Of a stretch of DNA of 64,000 nt, positions 40,701-48,695 are shown piece after piece. Location of the stretch: positions 1 through 64,000 of the forward strand of contig NZ_VDMR01000008.1 of the NCBI RefSeq assembly GCF_006346315.1. The letters are read 5' to 3'. The stretch's first letter is position 1; every line of letters begins with the position of its first letter. The stretch is from Nocardioides litoris. Its GTDB lineage: Bacteria > Actinomycetota > Actinomycetes > Propionibacteriales > Nocardioidaceae. The notes under the pieces are model-generated. The model worked only from the letters and a program-made list of their open reading frames with translations, made no database searches and had not been told where the DNA came from. The position numbers and the translations under genes are program-made.

Positions 40701-41063
40701 CTGGCGGGCACGGGCAGCACCACGCTCGCCGTCCGCGCGGTCGTCGTCCCGCCCGCGCCGAAGCCGGCCGTCCGGGTCGTCGGCGGCAAGGTCGACGCCG
40801 CTGCCAAGCGCCGCACGGGCACGGTCCGGATGGCCTGCACCCCGGCCGGCGCGGTGTGCCGCGGCACGGTCGTCCTGCGGGCAGGCGGCACGGTGCTCGG
40901 CCGTGGCACCTTCGCCGTCGCCGGTGGTCGGACCGTCGCGGTCCGCGTGACCCTCAACGGCCGGGCCCGGCGGGCCCTGGCCGCCCAGCCGCGGACCCGG
41001 GCCCGGCTGACCGTCGTCATGGCCGGCCGCGGTTCGGTCGCCCGGGTCACCCTGGTGCGCTGA
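37752..41063 (+). CDS. Large secreted protein with CBM-like domains and five Ig-like repeats
   Basis: The 1103-residue protein has a signal peptide (RGRRLVAGVLAVALGAGASA; cleavage near residue 38). Two carbohydrate-binding-type (CBM6/CBM35-like) modules follow at about 56-180 (VIEAEDGVL, YTGTGFVGGF) and 186-310 (YEAEDAALSGG). Next is a jelly-roll/laminin-G-like domain around 317-515 (FGKVTVIRTPADGWKVELG), and then five 96-residue Ig-like repeats (about 522-997) each carrying TPTGEVTLRDG and TRTLTATYAG. A basic C-terminal domain lacks an LPXTG signal or membrane helix. It probably binds polysaccharide at the cell surface; no catalytic domain is seen. Confidence 0.8.
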   Translation: MSPALLLSTPTLSRGRRLVAGVLAVALGAGASAAAAAPSYAGEPTAAVGQRAAAGSVIEAEDGVLTGVTRQTEHAGYTGTGFVGGFGATGQGVAVTAAVPAAGTYDLFVRYANGGPNRTLTLTVNGAPRQVTLPGSGAWNSYGVVWASVDLAAGANTLDLTRTAADSGQLNVDSFRVAPRVGTRYEAEDAALSGGAALASDHAGFTGTGFVGGIQAAGATAAFTVTATEAGNHPATLRYGAGPNPFNGPKRVTIDVNGAQQSVFLPGFSSWKTWGDYALDLPLVAGTNQVSVRYQPGDDGNVNLDHLDVGQPAPPVCDNVVEPDDTFAGTSLDRCRWTTVLNDDPAARRVADGVLAIDALPGDLSGGVTNARNVVLQPAPAGGRWMAETDVSLDGTDDYLQGGLVLWGNAANFGKVTVIRTPADGWKVELGRVTAGTLAYTGSATLPAGAQTDVRLRLWVADGRLRAAYSLDQGTSWTVVGAGYAVDGISDPLVGVAAFNGTGGETARFGSFALGEPVLVAPAVDVTPASAATGQTTTVTVAVTGPGATPTGEVTLRDGSDVVGTAALADGATTFTVGPYAAAGERTLTASYAGDTAFAAASGTGALTVTAAPVASTTTVVADPGSIETGRTSTVRVTVAAAGSTPTGEVTLRDGDQVVGSSSLSGGVATFQVGPYATVGTRTLTATYAGSGAVTGSTGTGSLVVTPAPVASTTTVAASPGSVRTGQASTVTVTVSAQGTTPAGEVTLRDGDQLVGTAPLTAGTATFQVGPYAAAGTRTLTATYAGSGSVTGSTGSGTLTVTPAPLASTTTVTVDPGSVTVGQGATLAITVAAPGTTPGGRVTVREGERELGTVDLVDGAATLEVGVSTAEGTRTFTATYLGSATVDGSSGTVVLTVTPAPVAPVASTVAVAGPASVETGRTASMRVTVTADGATPSGRVDLTDGVTTWAGDLVDGTAVVPVGPWATAGTRTLTASYAGDARVLAGTGSTTLAVRAVVVPPAPKPAVRVVGGKVDAAAKRRTGTVRMACTPAGAVCRGTVVLRAGGTVLGRGTFAVAGGRTVAVRVTLNGRARRALAAQPRTRARLTVVMAGRGSVARVTLVR
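39315..40743 (+). repeat. Five tandem 288-bp repeats encoding Ig-like domains
   Basis: Units begin near 39315, 39588, 39876, 40164 and 40452; the last four are spaced exactly 288 bp apart. Units 2 and 3 are the most alike, the fourth and fifth are diverged. They encode the stalk of the secreted protein and are a place for recombination. Confidence 0.8.
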
Positions 41064-41104
41064 GACCCGGCGGCCTCGGCCGCACCCGCGCACCTGCGCA
41101 CCCG

Positions 41105-41138
41105 CCACCGGCCGCCCACGATCGGGGGCGGCCGGTGG
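41105..41138. terminator. Strong stem-loop between convergent genes
   Basis: CCACCGGCCGCCC at 41105-41117 pairs perfectly with 41126-41138, a 13-bp stem with an 8-nt loop. It lies between the stop of the Ig-repeat gene (41063) and the stop of the catalase gene (41142), so it can terminate both. There is no U-tract. Confidence 0.7.
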
Positions 41139-41141
41139 TGG

Positions 41142-43445
41142 TCAGGCGCCGGCGACGGCGGGGGAGGGAGTGAACCGGTCCCACACGCGGTGGGCGCCGA
41201 GCAGCCCCTGGACCGCGGTGAAGACCTCGGCCGGGTCGTCCCCGGTGACGACCCCAGCGGCGCCGACGTCGACGCCCGAGGCGACCACGGCGTCGGTGCC
41301 GGCACCCCAGGCCCCGATCGCCTTGCCGTGCCGGAAGGCCTCCTGCACCAGCAGCGCCACCCGGGGGTCCAGGCCCGGTGCGCCGGTGCCACCGGCCTTG
41401 GCCTCGCGCGCGACGAGGGCGTCGGGCGCGGGTGCGGGGCTGCCGGCCAGCAGCACGGCGTCGAGCTCGACCGAGCGTCCGGCGGCGAAGGTGCGCTGGA
41501 CCGGCTGCCCGTCGACCTCGCCCCCGCGGGCCGCGACGACGACGGGGACCATCCCCGCGGCATCGACGGTGCGTCGCAGGGACCGCAGGCCCTCGAGGCT
41601 CGCGGGGTCGTCGACGTCGACGACGATCCCGACCATGCGGCCGTCGGCGGGCCAGGTGCCGCCGACCTGCGACAGGGCGGGGCTGGGCACGGCGTCGACC
41701 AGCTCCACGGTCGGCCCCGGCGCCGGCAGGCCGAGCCCGGTCGCCACCTCCTGGCACAGGACCGGGTCGATGTTGGCCAGCGCGCGCAGCTGGCGCTCCT
41801 TGACCGCCTGCTCCCACACCTTGCTCAGCTCGAAGGTGTAGGCCGCCACGATGTGCTCGCGCTCGACCGGGGTCATGCTCAGCCAGAACAGGCGCGCCTG
41901 GCTGAAGTGGTCGTCGTACGACGCCGGGTTGGCGCGCACCTTCGTCGCCGCGGTGACCGTGACCGGCGCGTCGACGAACGCCCCCTGGTCGGCGCCGGCG
42001 AAGAACGGGCACCCGCCGTCGAGCGTGTTGGGCTTGTAGGGCGCGACGCCGCCGTGCACCGCCTGCTGGCCGTAGCCGTCGCGGAGCATGTCGTTGACCG
42101 GGGCGTGCGGGCGGTTGATGGGCAGCTGGTTCCAGTTGGGCCCGCCGAGGCGCGTGATCTGGGTGTCGGTGTAGGAGAAGTGACGGGCCGCCAGCAACGG
42201 GTCGTCGGTGACGTCGATGCCGGGCACGAGGTGGGCGGTGTGGAAGGCGACCTGCTCGGTCTCGGCGAAGTAGTTGGTGACGTTGCGGTCCAGGGTCATC
42301 CGGCCGACGGGCTGCACCGGCGCCAGCTCCTCCGGCACCAGCTTGGTGGGGTCCAGCAGGTCGATGCCCTCGAAGACCTGCTCGGCGTTGTCCTCGAAGA
42401 CCTGGATGCCGAGCTCCCACTCGGGGAACGCGCCGGCCTCGATCGCGTCGGCGAGGTCGCGTCGGTGGAAGTCGGGGTCGATCCCGTTCAGCAGCTGCGC
42501 CTCCTCCCACACCAGCGAGTGCACTCCCAGCACGGGCTTCCAGTGGAACTTGACCAGCGACGTGCCACCGTCGGCGTCGATGAGGCGCCACGTGTGGACG
42601 CCGAAGCCCTCCATCATCCGGTAGGAGCGCGCGATGCCGCGGTCGCTCATGTTCCACATGGTGTGGTGCTGGGCCTCGGTGTGCAGCGACACGAAGTCCC
42701 AGAACGTGTCGTGGGCGCTCTGGGCCTGCGGGATCTCGCGGTCGGGGTGGGGCTTGCCGGCGTGGATGACGTCGGGGAACTTGATGCCGTCCTGGATGAA
42801 GAAGACCGGGATGTTGTTGCCCACGAGGTCCCAGTTGCCCTCGTCGGTGTAGAACTTCACCGCGAAGCCGCGGGTGTCGCGCACGGTGTCGGCCGAGCCC
42901 CGCGAGCCCAGCACGGTGGAGAAGCGCACGAAGACCGGCGTCTCCTGGCCCTCGGCGAACACCCCGGCCCGGCAGACCGAGGACGCGGTCCCGTAGGACA
43001 CGAAGCGGCCGTGGGCCGCGGCACCGCGCGCGTGCACGACCCGCTCCGGGATCCGCTCGTGGTCGAAGTGGCTGACCTTCTCCCGCAGGTGGTGGTCGGC
43101 GAGCAGCGTCGGTCCGCGGGGCCCGGCCTTCAGCGAGTGGTCGGTGTCGGCCAGCCGGACGCCGCCCGCGGTCGTCAGGTGCGCGCCGCGCTGGGCGAAG
43201 TCCGTCGGCTCCGCGGCCAGTGGCTCCCCGGTCGGGGTCAGCGGCGTGGGGGTGCCCTGGTCGGGCTTGGGCGGCAGCGGCTCGCGCGGCTCGGTCGGCT
43301 CCTCCAGCGGCGTGGGCTCCGGCCCGGGGACGCCCGGCGGTTGCGGGTCGAGGAGCTCCTGCGCCTTGTCGACGGTGCGGTCCACGACGTCCTCGACGGA
43401 GTCCTTGATGCTCCGGGCGACGTCGGTGGGCTTGGGTGGGGTCAC
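41142..43445 (-). CDS. katE: Large-subunit (clade 2, HPII-like) catalase
   Basis: The 767-residue protein breaks down H2O2 with heme. Motifs in order are the distal His in ERVVHARGAAAHGRF, the Asn in LVGNNIPVFFIQD, and the proximal Tyr in RHFSYTDTQITRLGGPNW. A C-terminal flavodoxin/DJ-1-like domain (from about residue 610, VGIVVDVDDPASLEGLRSL) defines the large clade. The N-terminal 80 residues include an amphipathic segment and a Pro-rich linker (PGVPGPEPTPLEEPTEP). GTG 43445 is preferred over ATG 43517 because GGGAGA lies 7 nt before it. It is divergent from the AraC-hydroxyquinol unit. Confidence 0.9.
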   Translation of the reverse strand: MTPPKPTDVARSIKDSVEDVVDRTVDKAQELLDPQPPGVPGPEPTPLEEPTEPREPLPPKPDQGTPTPLTPTGEPLAAEPTDFAQRGAHLTTAGGVRLADTDHSLKAGPRGPTLLADHHLREKVSHFDHERIPERVVHARGAAAHGRFVSYGTASSVCRAGVFAEGQETPVFVRFSTVLGSRGSADTVRDTRGFAVKFYTDEGNWDLVGNNIPVFFIQDGIKFPDVIHAGKPHPDREIPQAQSAHDTFWDFVSLHTEAQHHTMWNMSDRGIARSYRMMEGFGVHTWRLIDADGGTSLVKFHWKPVLGVHSLVWEEAQLLNGIDPDFHRRDLADAIEAGAFPEWELGIQVFEDNAEQVFEGIDLLDPTKLVPEELAPVQPVGRMTLDRNVTNYFAETEQVAFHTAHLVPGIDVTDDPLLAARHFSYTDTQITRLGGPNWNQLPINRPHAPVNDMLRDGYGQQAVHGGVAPYKPNTLDGGCPFFAGADQGAFVDAPVTVTAATKVRANPASYDDHFSQARLFWLSMTPVEREHIVAAYTFELSKVWEQAVKERQLRALANIDPVLCQEVATGLGLPAPGPTVELVDAVPSPALSQVGGTWPADGRMVGIVVDVDDPASLEGLRSLRRTVDAAGMVPVVVAARGGEVDGQPVQRTFAAGRSVELDAVLLAGSPAPAPDALVAREAKAGGTGAPGLDPRVALLVQEAFRHGKAIGAWGAGTDAVVASGVDVGAAGVVTGDDPAEVFTAVQGLLGAHRVWDRFTPSPAVAGA

Positions 43446-43535
43446 GTGCTTCTCCCTGGTCGGGGAACGGATGGCCACTCTTCCGGTGCCCACGCCCCTG
43501 TGCGTCGCCCTCATCACTACGGGCGAGGCGCGGGC

Positions 43536-43541
43536 TAGGCT
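43536..43541 (+). promoter_or_regulatory. -10 element (TAGGCT) of the AraC transcript
   Basis: TAGGCT lies 6 nt before an ATG at 43548 that opens a short leader ORF rather than the regulator itself. Confidence 0.5.
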
Positions 43542-43547
43542 CCGGTC

Positions 43548-43622
43548 ATGACCGCACCGTCGACCGCCGGTCGCGCTCCGGCGCGGTGGCGCGGCGCCGC
43601 TGCGACCCGGTCGACGAGATGA
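43548..43622 (+). other. Leader ORF (24 codons) coupled to the AraC-family gene
   Basis: ATG 43548 follows a TAGGCT -10 by 6 nt and opens a 24-residue, Arg/Ala-rich frame that ends with TGA at 43620-43622. The stop overlaps the ATG of the regulator (ATGA at 43619). Translation of the leader would deliver ribosomes to the regulator start. It contains several Arg codons but no codon run typical of attenuation. Alternatively it is the remnant of an earlier N-terminus. Confidence 0.45.
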
Positions 43623-44557
43623 CGCCGGTCTCCTTCTCGACGGTCGGGCTGCCCGACGACCGCCGCGTCGAGCTGTGGGAGACGCACAACGCCGACGCCC
43701 TCATCGGCCTGCGCTGCCGCACCCTCGACGGCAGCGCGCTGGAGGCGACCGAGCTCAACGTGCAGCTGCGGCAGGTCCACCTGGCCCGCGTCACGGGCAC
43801 CTCCCACGCCGTCGAGCGCGACCGGGCGATGGCCCTGCGCCGCCCGACCGAGTCGGTGGCGCTGTTCTTCAGCCTGGCCGGCGAGGCGTTCTTCTACCAC
43901 GACGACGGCGTCCGGGTGCTCCAGCCGGGCCAGCTGCTCGTCTGCGACGCCGACCGGCCGTTCATGCGCGGCTTCTCGCGCGGCCTGGAGGAGCTGGTGC
44001 TCAAGGTCCCGCGCGAGGTGTACGCCGCCCGCACCGGCACGCAGGTCCCCGACCGGCCCCAGGTGGTCGACTTCTCCGCGCGCGCCAACACCCACGCGCA
44101 CACGCTGGCCCGCGAGGTCGACCGCGCAGTCCGGGCCGAGGCACCGGTGCCGGTGGACGAGGAGACGGTGCTCGAGCTGGTCGCCGCCCTGGCCGGCCCG
44201 GCCGGGCGCGCCGACCTGGCGGCCGCCCACCGCAGCGCCGCCCAGGCCTACGTCGACCGCCACCTCGCCGACCCGCGCCTCTCCGCCGCCCAGGTCGCCG
44301 CGGCCGTCGGGCTGAGCACCCGCCACCTCTCCCGGGTCCTCGCCGAGGGCGGCACGACGTTCCCGCAGCACGTGCTGGCCCGTCGGCTCGAGGCCGCCCA
44401 CGCGCTGCTCCAGCAGCCCACCGCCGCCCGGCTCACGGTCGCCGAGGTCGCCCACCGCTGCGGCTTCGCCTCGGCCGCCCACTTCTCCGGCGCGTTCGCC
44501 GCCCGCTACGGCGAGCGCGCGAGCGACGTACGACGACGGGCGGCGGCGACCCGGTAG
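43619..44557 (+). CDS. AraC-family regulator of the hydroxyquinol operon
   Basis: The 312-residue protein has an N-terminal cupin-like effector domain of the AraC-binding-like type (SVALFFSLAGEAFFYHDDGV, then LQPGQLLVCDADRPF). The C-terminal part is a double helix-turn-helix: SAAQVAAAVGLSTRHLSRVL and TVAEVAHRCGFASAAHFSGAF, ending with ARYGERASDVR. It lies directly upstream of the phenol hydroxylase gene in the same direction (147-bp gap) and most likely activates it in response to an aromatic compound. The ATG at 43619 overlaps the stop of a leader ORF. Divergent from katE. Confidence 0.82.
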   Translation: MTPVSFSTVGLPDDRRVELWETHNADALIGLRCRTLDGSALEATELNVQLRQVHLARVTGTSHAVERDRAMALRRPTESVALFFSLAGEAFFYHDDGVRVLQPGQLLVCDADRPFMRGFSRGLEELVLKVPREVYAARTGTQVPDRPQVVDFSARANTHAHTLAREVDRAVRAEAPVPVDEETVLELVAALAGPAGRADLAAAHRSAAQAYVDRHLADPRLSAAQVAAAVGLSTRHLSRVLAEGGTTFPQHVLARRLEAAHALLQQPTAARLTVAEVAHRCGFASAAHFSGAFAARYGERASDVRRRAAATR

Positions 44558-44704
44558 CCGACCGCAGGAGCCGGGCCGTGCTGCGTCGGTCGGCCATCGC
44601 TGCTCGTTCCGGCCGAGACCGCCGTCACACCGTCGACGCAGTCGCCCGCCCGATCGAGACTGGCGGCGAGCGCCGGCGCCGGGCCGGCGGAGGAGGGGGA
44701 CCCG

Positions 44705-46504
44705 ATGCCCGCGTTCGACGACGGCCAGCAGGAGACCGAGCTCCCGACGACGGCGACCATCGAGACCGACGTGCTCGTGGTCGGCTCCGGGCCGGCGGGC
44801 TCCGCGGCGGCGCTGCTCCTGTCGACCCTCGGGATCGACAACGTGATGATCACCAAGTACCGCTGGACCGCCAACACCCCGCGCGCCCACATCACCAACC
44901 AGCGAGCCATGGAGGTCTTCCGCGACCTGGGCATCGAGGAGCAGGTGCTGGCCGACGCGACGCCGCACGAGCTGGTCGGCGACACCGTGTTCTGCACCTC
45001 GATCGCCGGGGAGGAGATCGGGCGCATCCGCACCTGGGGCACCCGGCCCGACCGCGAGGGTGACTACCGGCTGGCCTCGCCGTGCCTGGTCGTCGACATC
45101 CCGCAGACCTACCTCGAGCCGATCCTGGTCCGCAACGCCACCGCCCGGGGCACCCAGGCGCGATTCTCCACCGAGTACCTCTCGCACGTCCAGGACGCCG
45201 ACGGCGTCGACGTGCGGGTGCTCGACCGGCTGACCGGCCAGGAGCACACGATCCGCGCGAAGTACCTCATCGGCGCCGACGGGGCGCGCTCGAAGGTCGC
45301 GGCCGACATCGGGCTGCCCTACGAAGGCCGGATGGACATCGCCGGATCGATGAACATCACGTTCAAGGCCGACATCAGTGCCTGGTGCGACCACCGGCCC
45401 TCGGTCCTCTACTGGGTCGTGCAGCCGGGCTCCGACGTCGGCGGCATCGGCGCCGGCCTGGTGCGGATGATCCGGCCCTGGGACGAGTGGCTCATCGTGT
45501 GGGGCTACGACCTCGAGGACGAGCCGCCGGTGGTCGACGAGGCCGCCGCGACGCAGATCGTGCGCAACCTGCTCGGCATGCCCCACCTCGACGTCGAGAT
45601 CACGGGCACCTCGCTGTGGGGCAACAACGAGATGTACGCGACCCACCTGCAGCAGGGCCGCGTCTTCTGCGCCGGCGACGCCGTGCACCGCCACCCGCCC
45701 AGCAACGGCCTGGGCTCCAACACCTCGGTCCAGGACTCCTACAACCTGGCCTGGAAGCTGGCCGCCGTGCTGCGGGGCCAGGCCGACCCGTCGCTGCTGG
45801 AGACCTACTCCGAGGAGCGCGCCCCGGTCGCCCGCCAGGTCGTCACGCGGGCCAACAAGTCCAGCCGCGAGTTCGTCGACCTCTTCGTCGCCCTCGGGGT
45901 CACGGAGGCCCGGACCGAGGCCGAGATGGTCGAGCGGATCGAGGAGCGCAAGGCCAGCACGCCGGAGGGCGCGGCCAAGCGCGCGGCGCTGGTGAAGGCG
46001 ATGGAGCTGAAGAACTACGAGTTCAACGCCCACGGCGTCGAGCTCGGCCAGTTCTACGAGTCGGCCGCCGTCGTCCCCGACAGCACCGGCGCGGGCCGGC
46101 CGGAGCCCACCCGCGACCCCGAGCTGTACTACACGCCGTCCACCGTGCCGGGCTCCCACCTGCCCCACGCGTGGGTCGGCGACCACACGAAGCGGCTCGC
46201 GATGATGGACCTGGCGCCGTACGACCGGTTCACGGTCATCACCGGGATCACCGGCGAGGCGTGGGCCGCGGCCGCGGAGGAGGTGGGCGCCGAGCTCGGC
46301 GTGCCGGTCGAGACCGTCGTCATCGGCCCCGGGCGCGAGGTCACCGACCTCTACTACGACTGGGCCAAGCTGCGTGAGGTCGACGAGAGCGGGGCGCTGC
46401 TGGTCCGCCCCGACAAGCACGTCGCCTGGCGCGCCCCCACGCTGGCCGAGGACCCCCGGACCGCGCTGCGCGACGCGCTCACCCAGGTGCTGGGCCGCGC
46501 ATGA
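44705..46504 (+). CDS. FAD-dependent phenol/resorcinol-type hydroxylase
   Basis: The 599-residue protein is a class A flavoprotein monooxygenase. The FAD fingerprint is VLVVGSGPAGSAAALLL (residues about 24-40), the DG motif is YLIGADGARSKVA, and the GD motif is VFCAGDAVHRHPPSNGLG. A C-terminal thioredoxin-like domain of the phenol-hydroxylase group is present (from about 510, FTVITGITGEAW). The length and features match 2,4-dichlorophenol 6-monooxygenase and resorcinol hydroxylases. Since the next two genes degrade hydroxyquinol, it probably hydroxylates a dihydroxybenzene such as resorcinol to 1,2,4-trihydroxybenzene. GGAGGAGG precedes ATG 44705. Confidence 0.85.
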   Translation: MPAFDDGQQETELPTTATIETDVLVVGSGPAGSAAALLLSTLGIDNVMITKYRWTANTPRAHITNQRAMEVFRDLGIEEQVLADATPHELVGDTVFCTSIAGEEIGRIRTWGTRPDREGDYRLASPCLVVDIPQTYLEPILVRNATARGTQARFSTEYLSHVQDADGVDVRVLDRLTGQEHTIRAKYLIGADGARSKVAADIGLPYEGRMDIAGSMNITFKADISAWCDHRPSVLYWVVQPGSDVGGIGAGLVRMIRPWDEWLIVWGYDLEDEPPVVDEAAATQIVRNLLGMPHLDVEITGTSLWGNNEMYATHLQQGRVFCAGDAVHRHPPSNGLGSNTSVQDSYNLAWKLAAVLRGQADPSLLETYSEERAPVARQVVTRANKSSREFVDLFVALGVTEARTEAEMVERIEERKASTPEGAAKRAALVKAMELKNYEFNAHGVELGQFYESAAVVPDSTGAGRPEPTRDPELYYTPSTVPGSHLPHAWVGDHTKRLAMMDLAPYDRFTVITGITGEAWAAAAEEVGAELGVPVETVVIGPGREVTDLYYDWAKLREVDESGALLVRPDKHVAWRAPTLAEDPRTALRDALTQVLGRA

Positions 46505-47562
46505 GCCTGCGCTTCGTCCACGAGACCCTGCCGCAGCGCGTCCGCTTCGCGAGCGGCGCCGCGGCGGAGGCGCTGGCCGCCGAGGTGGCCGGGACGGGCG
46601 CGCAGCGGGTGATGGTCGTCGCCGCCGGGGCCGAGTCCGACCTGGCCGGCCGCATCACCGACGGGCTGCCGGTCGCGCTCCGCCACGACGAGGTCGTCAT
46701 GCACGTCCCGGTCGCGGTGGCCGAGCGGGCCCGGGCCGCCGCCCGCGAGCACGACGTCGACCTCGTGGTCAGCGTCGGCGGCGGCTCGACGACCGGGCTG
46801 GCCAAGGCCGTCGCCCTCGAGACCGGCCTGCCCATCGTCGCCGTGCCCACGACGTACGCCGGCTCGGAGGCGACCGACGTGTGGGGGCTGACCGAGGGCT
46901 CGACGAAGACCACGGGCGTCGACGCACGGGTGCTCCCGCGCTGCGTGGTGTACGACGCCACGCTCACCCTCTCGCTGCCCGTCGACCTCAGCGTGGCCTC
47001 GGGCCTCAACGCCCTCGCGCACTGCGTGGACTCGATGTGGGCACCGCGCACCGACCCCGTCGACCAGGCGCTGGCCACCGAGGGGATCCGCGCCCTGGCC
47101 GCCGGGCTGCCGCGGGTCGTGGACGACCCCGGCGGGCTGGAGGGCCGCGAGCAGGTGCTCTACGGCGCCTACCTGTCGGCGATCGCCTTCGCCTCGGCGG
47201 GGTCCGGCCTGCACCACAAGACCTGCCACGTGCTGGGTGGTCGCTACGACCTCCCGCACGCGCCCACCCACGCCGTGGTGCTGCCGCACGTGCTCGCCCT
47301 CAACGCCCCCGGCGCCCCCGAGGCCGACGCCCGGATCGCCGCCGCCCTCGGCAGCGAGACCGGGCTCGCCGGGCTCTGGGACCTCGGGCGCCGCCTTGAC
47401 GCACCCCGGGCGCTGCGCGACCTCGGCCTCGGGGAGGACCAGGTGCCCGACGCGGCGGCGGCCGTGCTGCCGGTCGTCCCCGAGGGCAACCCGGTCCCGG
47501 TCACCATGGACGACCTCACCCGCCTGCTGCACGACGCCTGGGAAGGAGCCGAGCCCCGATGA
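46501..47562 (+). CDS. Maleylacetate reductase
   Basis: The 353-residue protein belongs to the iron-containing alcohol dehydrogenase family, maleylacetate reductase branch. It has VVSVGGGSTTGLAKAVAL (NAD-binding), VPTTYAGSEATDVWGLTE, and the metal-site-like His cluster HHKTCHVLGGRYDLPHAPTH. It reduces maleylacetate to 3-oxoadipate with NADH, draining the ring-cleavage product of hydroxyquinol into the 3-oxoadipate pathway. The ATG overlaps the hydroxylase stop (ATGA), and its end overlaps the dioxygenase gene, so the three are translationally coupled. Confidence 0.9.
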   Translation: MSLRFVHETLPQRVRFASGAAAEALAAEVAGTGAQRVMVVAAGAESDLAGRITDGLPVALRHDEVVMHVPVAVAERARAAAREHDVDLVVSVGGGSTTGLAKAVALETGLPIVAVPTTYAGSEATDVWGLTEGSTKTTGVDARVLPRCVVYDATLTLSLPVDLSVASGLNALAHCVDSMWAPRTDPVDQALATEGIRALAAGLPRVVDDPGGLEGREQVLYGAYLSAIAFASAGSGLHHKTCHVLGGRYDLPHAPTHAVVLPHVLALNAPGAPEADARIAAALGSETGLAGLWDLGRRLDAPRALRDLGLGEDQVPDAAAAVLPVVPEGNPVPVTMDDLTRLLHDAWEGAEPR

Positions 47563-48470
47563 GCCCAGCCCCCGACGACCGACCCGAGGTCCCGCCCGAG
47601 CAGGCAGCGCGCGAGGAGGAGCTGGTCGACCGCGTCGTCGAGTCCTTCGCCGGCGCCGAGGACGAGCGGCTGCGCACGGTGCTGTCCTCGCTCGTGCGCC
47701 ACCTGCACGGCTTCCTGCGCGAGGTCCGGCCGACCGAGGACGAGTGGAAGCAGGGCATCGACTTCCTCACCGCCGTCGGCCACACGACCGACGCGCAGCG
47801 CCAGGAGTTCATCCTGCTCTCCGACACCCTCGGCGCGTCGATGCAGACCGTCGCCATCAACAACGAGGCGTACGCCGACGCCACCGAGGCCACGGTCTTC
47901 GGCCCCTTCTTCGTCGAGGACGCCCCCGAGGTCGAGCTGGGAGGCGACGTCGCGGGCGGCGCGCCCGGTCAGCCCTGCTGGGTCGAGGGCACGGTGCGCG
48001 ACACCGGGGGTCGGCCGGTCCCGGGTGCGCGGATCGAGGTCTGGGAGGCCGACGAGGACGGCTTCTACGACGTCCAGCACGGCGACGGGCGGACCGCCGG
48101 GCGCGGTTGGCTGGCGGCCGGCCCCGAGGGCGAGTTCCGCTTCTGGGCGGTCACGCCCACGCCGTACCCCATCCCGCACGACGGCCCGGTCGGCCGGATG
48201 CTCGCCGCGACGGGCCGCTCGCCGATGCGCGCCTCCCACCTGCACTTCATGGTCACCGCACCCGGGCTGCGCACGCTCGTCACCCACATCTTCGTGCGCG
48301 GCGACGAGCTGCTCGACCGCGACAGCGTCTTTGGCGTCAAGGAGTCACTGGTGAAGGACTTCGTCGCCCACAGCGCCGACGAGACCCCACCCGACGGCCG
48401 CGACCTCGACGACCGCGACTGGTCGAGCGTGCGCTTCGACGTCGTGCTCGCGCCGGGGGAGCCGACCTAG
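47559..48470 (+). CDS. Hydroxyquinol 1,2-dioxygenase
   Basis: The 303-residue intradiol dioxygenase has the N-terminal helical dimer domain (VSSFA-like VVESFAGAEDERLRTVLSSL, QGIDFLTAVGHTTDAQRQEF). The catalytic domain contains FGPFFVEDAPEVELGGD and WEADEDGFYDVQ. The Fe(III) ligands are visible as Tyr in DGFYDVQ-adjacent and TPYPIPHDGPVG segments and His in ASHLHFMVTAPG. It opens 1,2,4-trihydroxybenzene to maleylacetate, the substrate of the preceding gene's product. Size and motifs favour hydroxyquinol over catechol as substrate. It is last of the three coupled genes; its end overlaps the convergent small membrane gene by 4 bp. Confidence 0.88.
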   Translation: MSPAPDDRPEVPPEQAAREEELVDRVVESFAGAEDERLRTVLSSLVRHLHGFLREVRPTEDEWKQGIDFLTAVGHTTDAQRQEFILLSDTLGASMQTVAINNEAYADATEATVFGPFFVEDAPEVELGGDVAGGAPGQPCWVEGTVRDTGGRPVPGARIEVWEADEDGFYDVQHGDGRTAGRGWLAAGPEGEFRFWAVTPTPYPIPHDGPVGRMLAATGRSPMRASHLHFMVTAPGLRTLVTHIFVRGDELLDRDSVFGVKESLVKDFVAHSADETPPDGRDLDDRDWSSVRFDVVLAPGEPT

Positions 48471-48655
48471 GGCAGGCGGGGCACCTCGCGGTCGCGGTGG
48501 GAGCCGTCGACGACGTACCACCAGGCCCAGGTCAGCGGGAACGGGACGCCGGCCACGAGCGCCGCCGGCCACGGCAGGCCGCGGGCGTGGGCGCCGACCG
48601 CGGTCAGCACGACCAGCGGCGCGGCCAGCAGGAGGAGCAGGTGTCCGACCGTCAC
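48467..48655 (-). CDS. Small membrane protein (62 aa)
   Basis: The protein starts at GTG 48655 (TVGHLLLLLAAPLVVLTAVG) with one helix. A second follows after a short loop (PWPAALVAGVPFPLTWAWWYV). The short charged tail ends GSHRDREVPRLP. The actinobacterial pattern of an aromatic WAWWYVVD end recalls DUF3311-like proteins but the match is too weak to name. It converges with the dioxygenase gene by 4 bp. A longer frame to ATG 48760 exists but its extra part is Arg/Cys-rich and looks non-coding. Confidence 0.55.
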   Translation of the reverse strand: MTVGHLLLLLAAPLVVLTAVGAHARGLPWPAALVAGVPFPLTWAWWYVVDGSHRDREVPRLP

Positions 48656-48695
48656 GGATGAAGGGTCGCGGCGCGTGGCGCGGCGGTCCAGGGCG

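Noticed and set aside
37731..41108. 1125-codon open frame antisense to the Ig-repeat gene
   Set aside because: The composition is Gly/Arg/Asp-rich and follows the sense-strand repeats. The sense frame has a signal peptide and clear domains.
43535..46420. 961-codon open frame antisense to the AraC and hydroxylase genes
   Set aside because: It overlaps two well-supported genes and shows only shadow-type composition.
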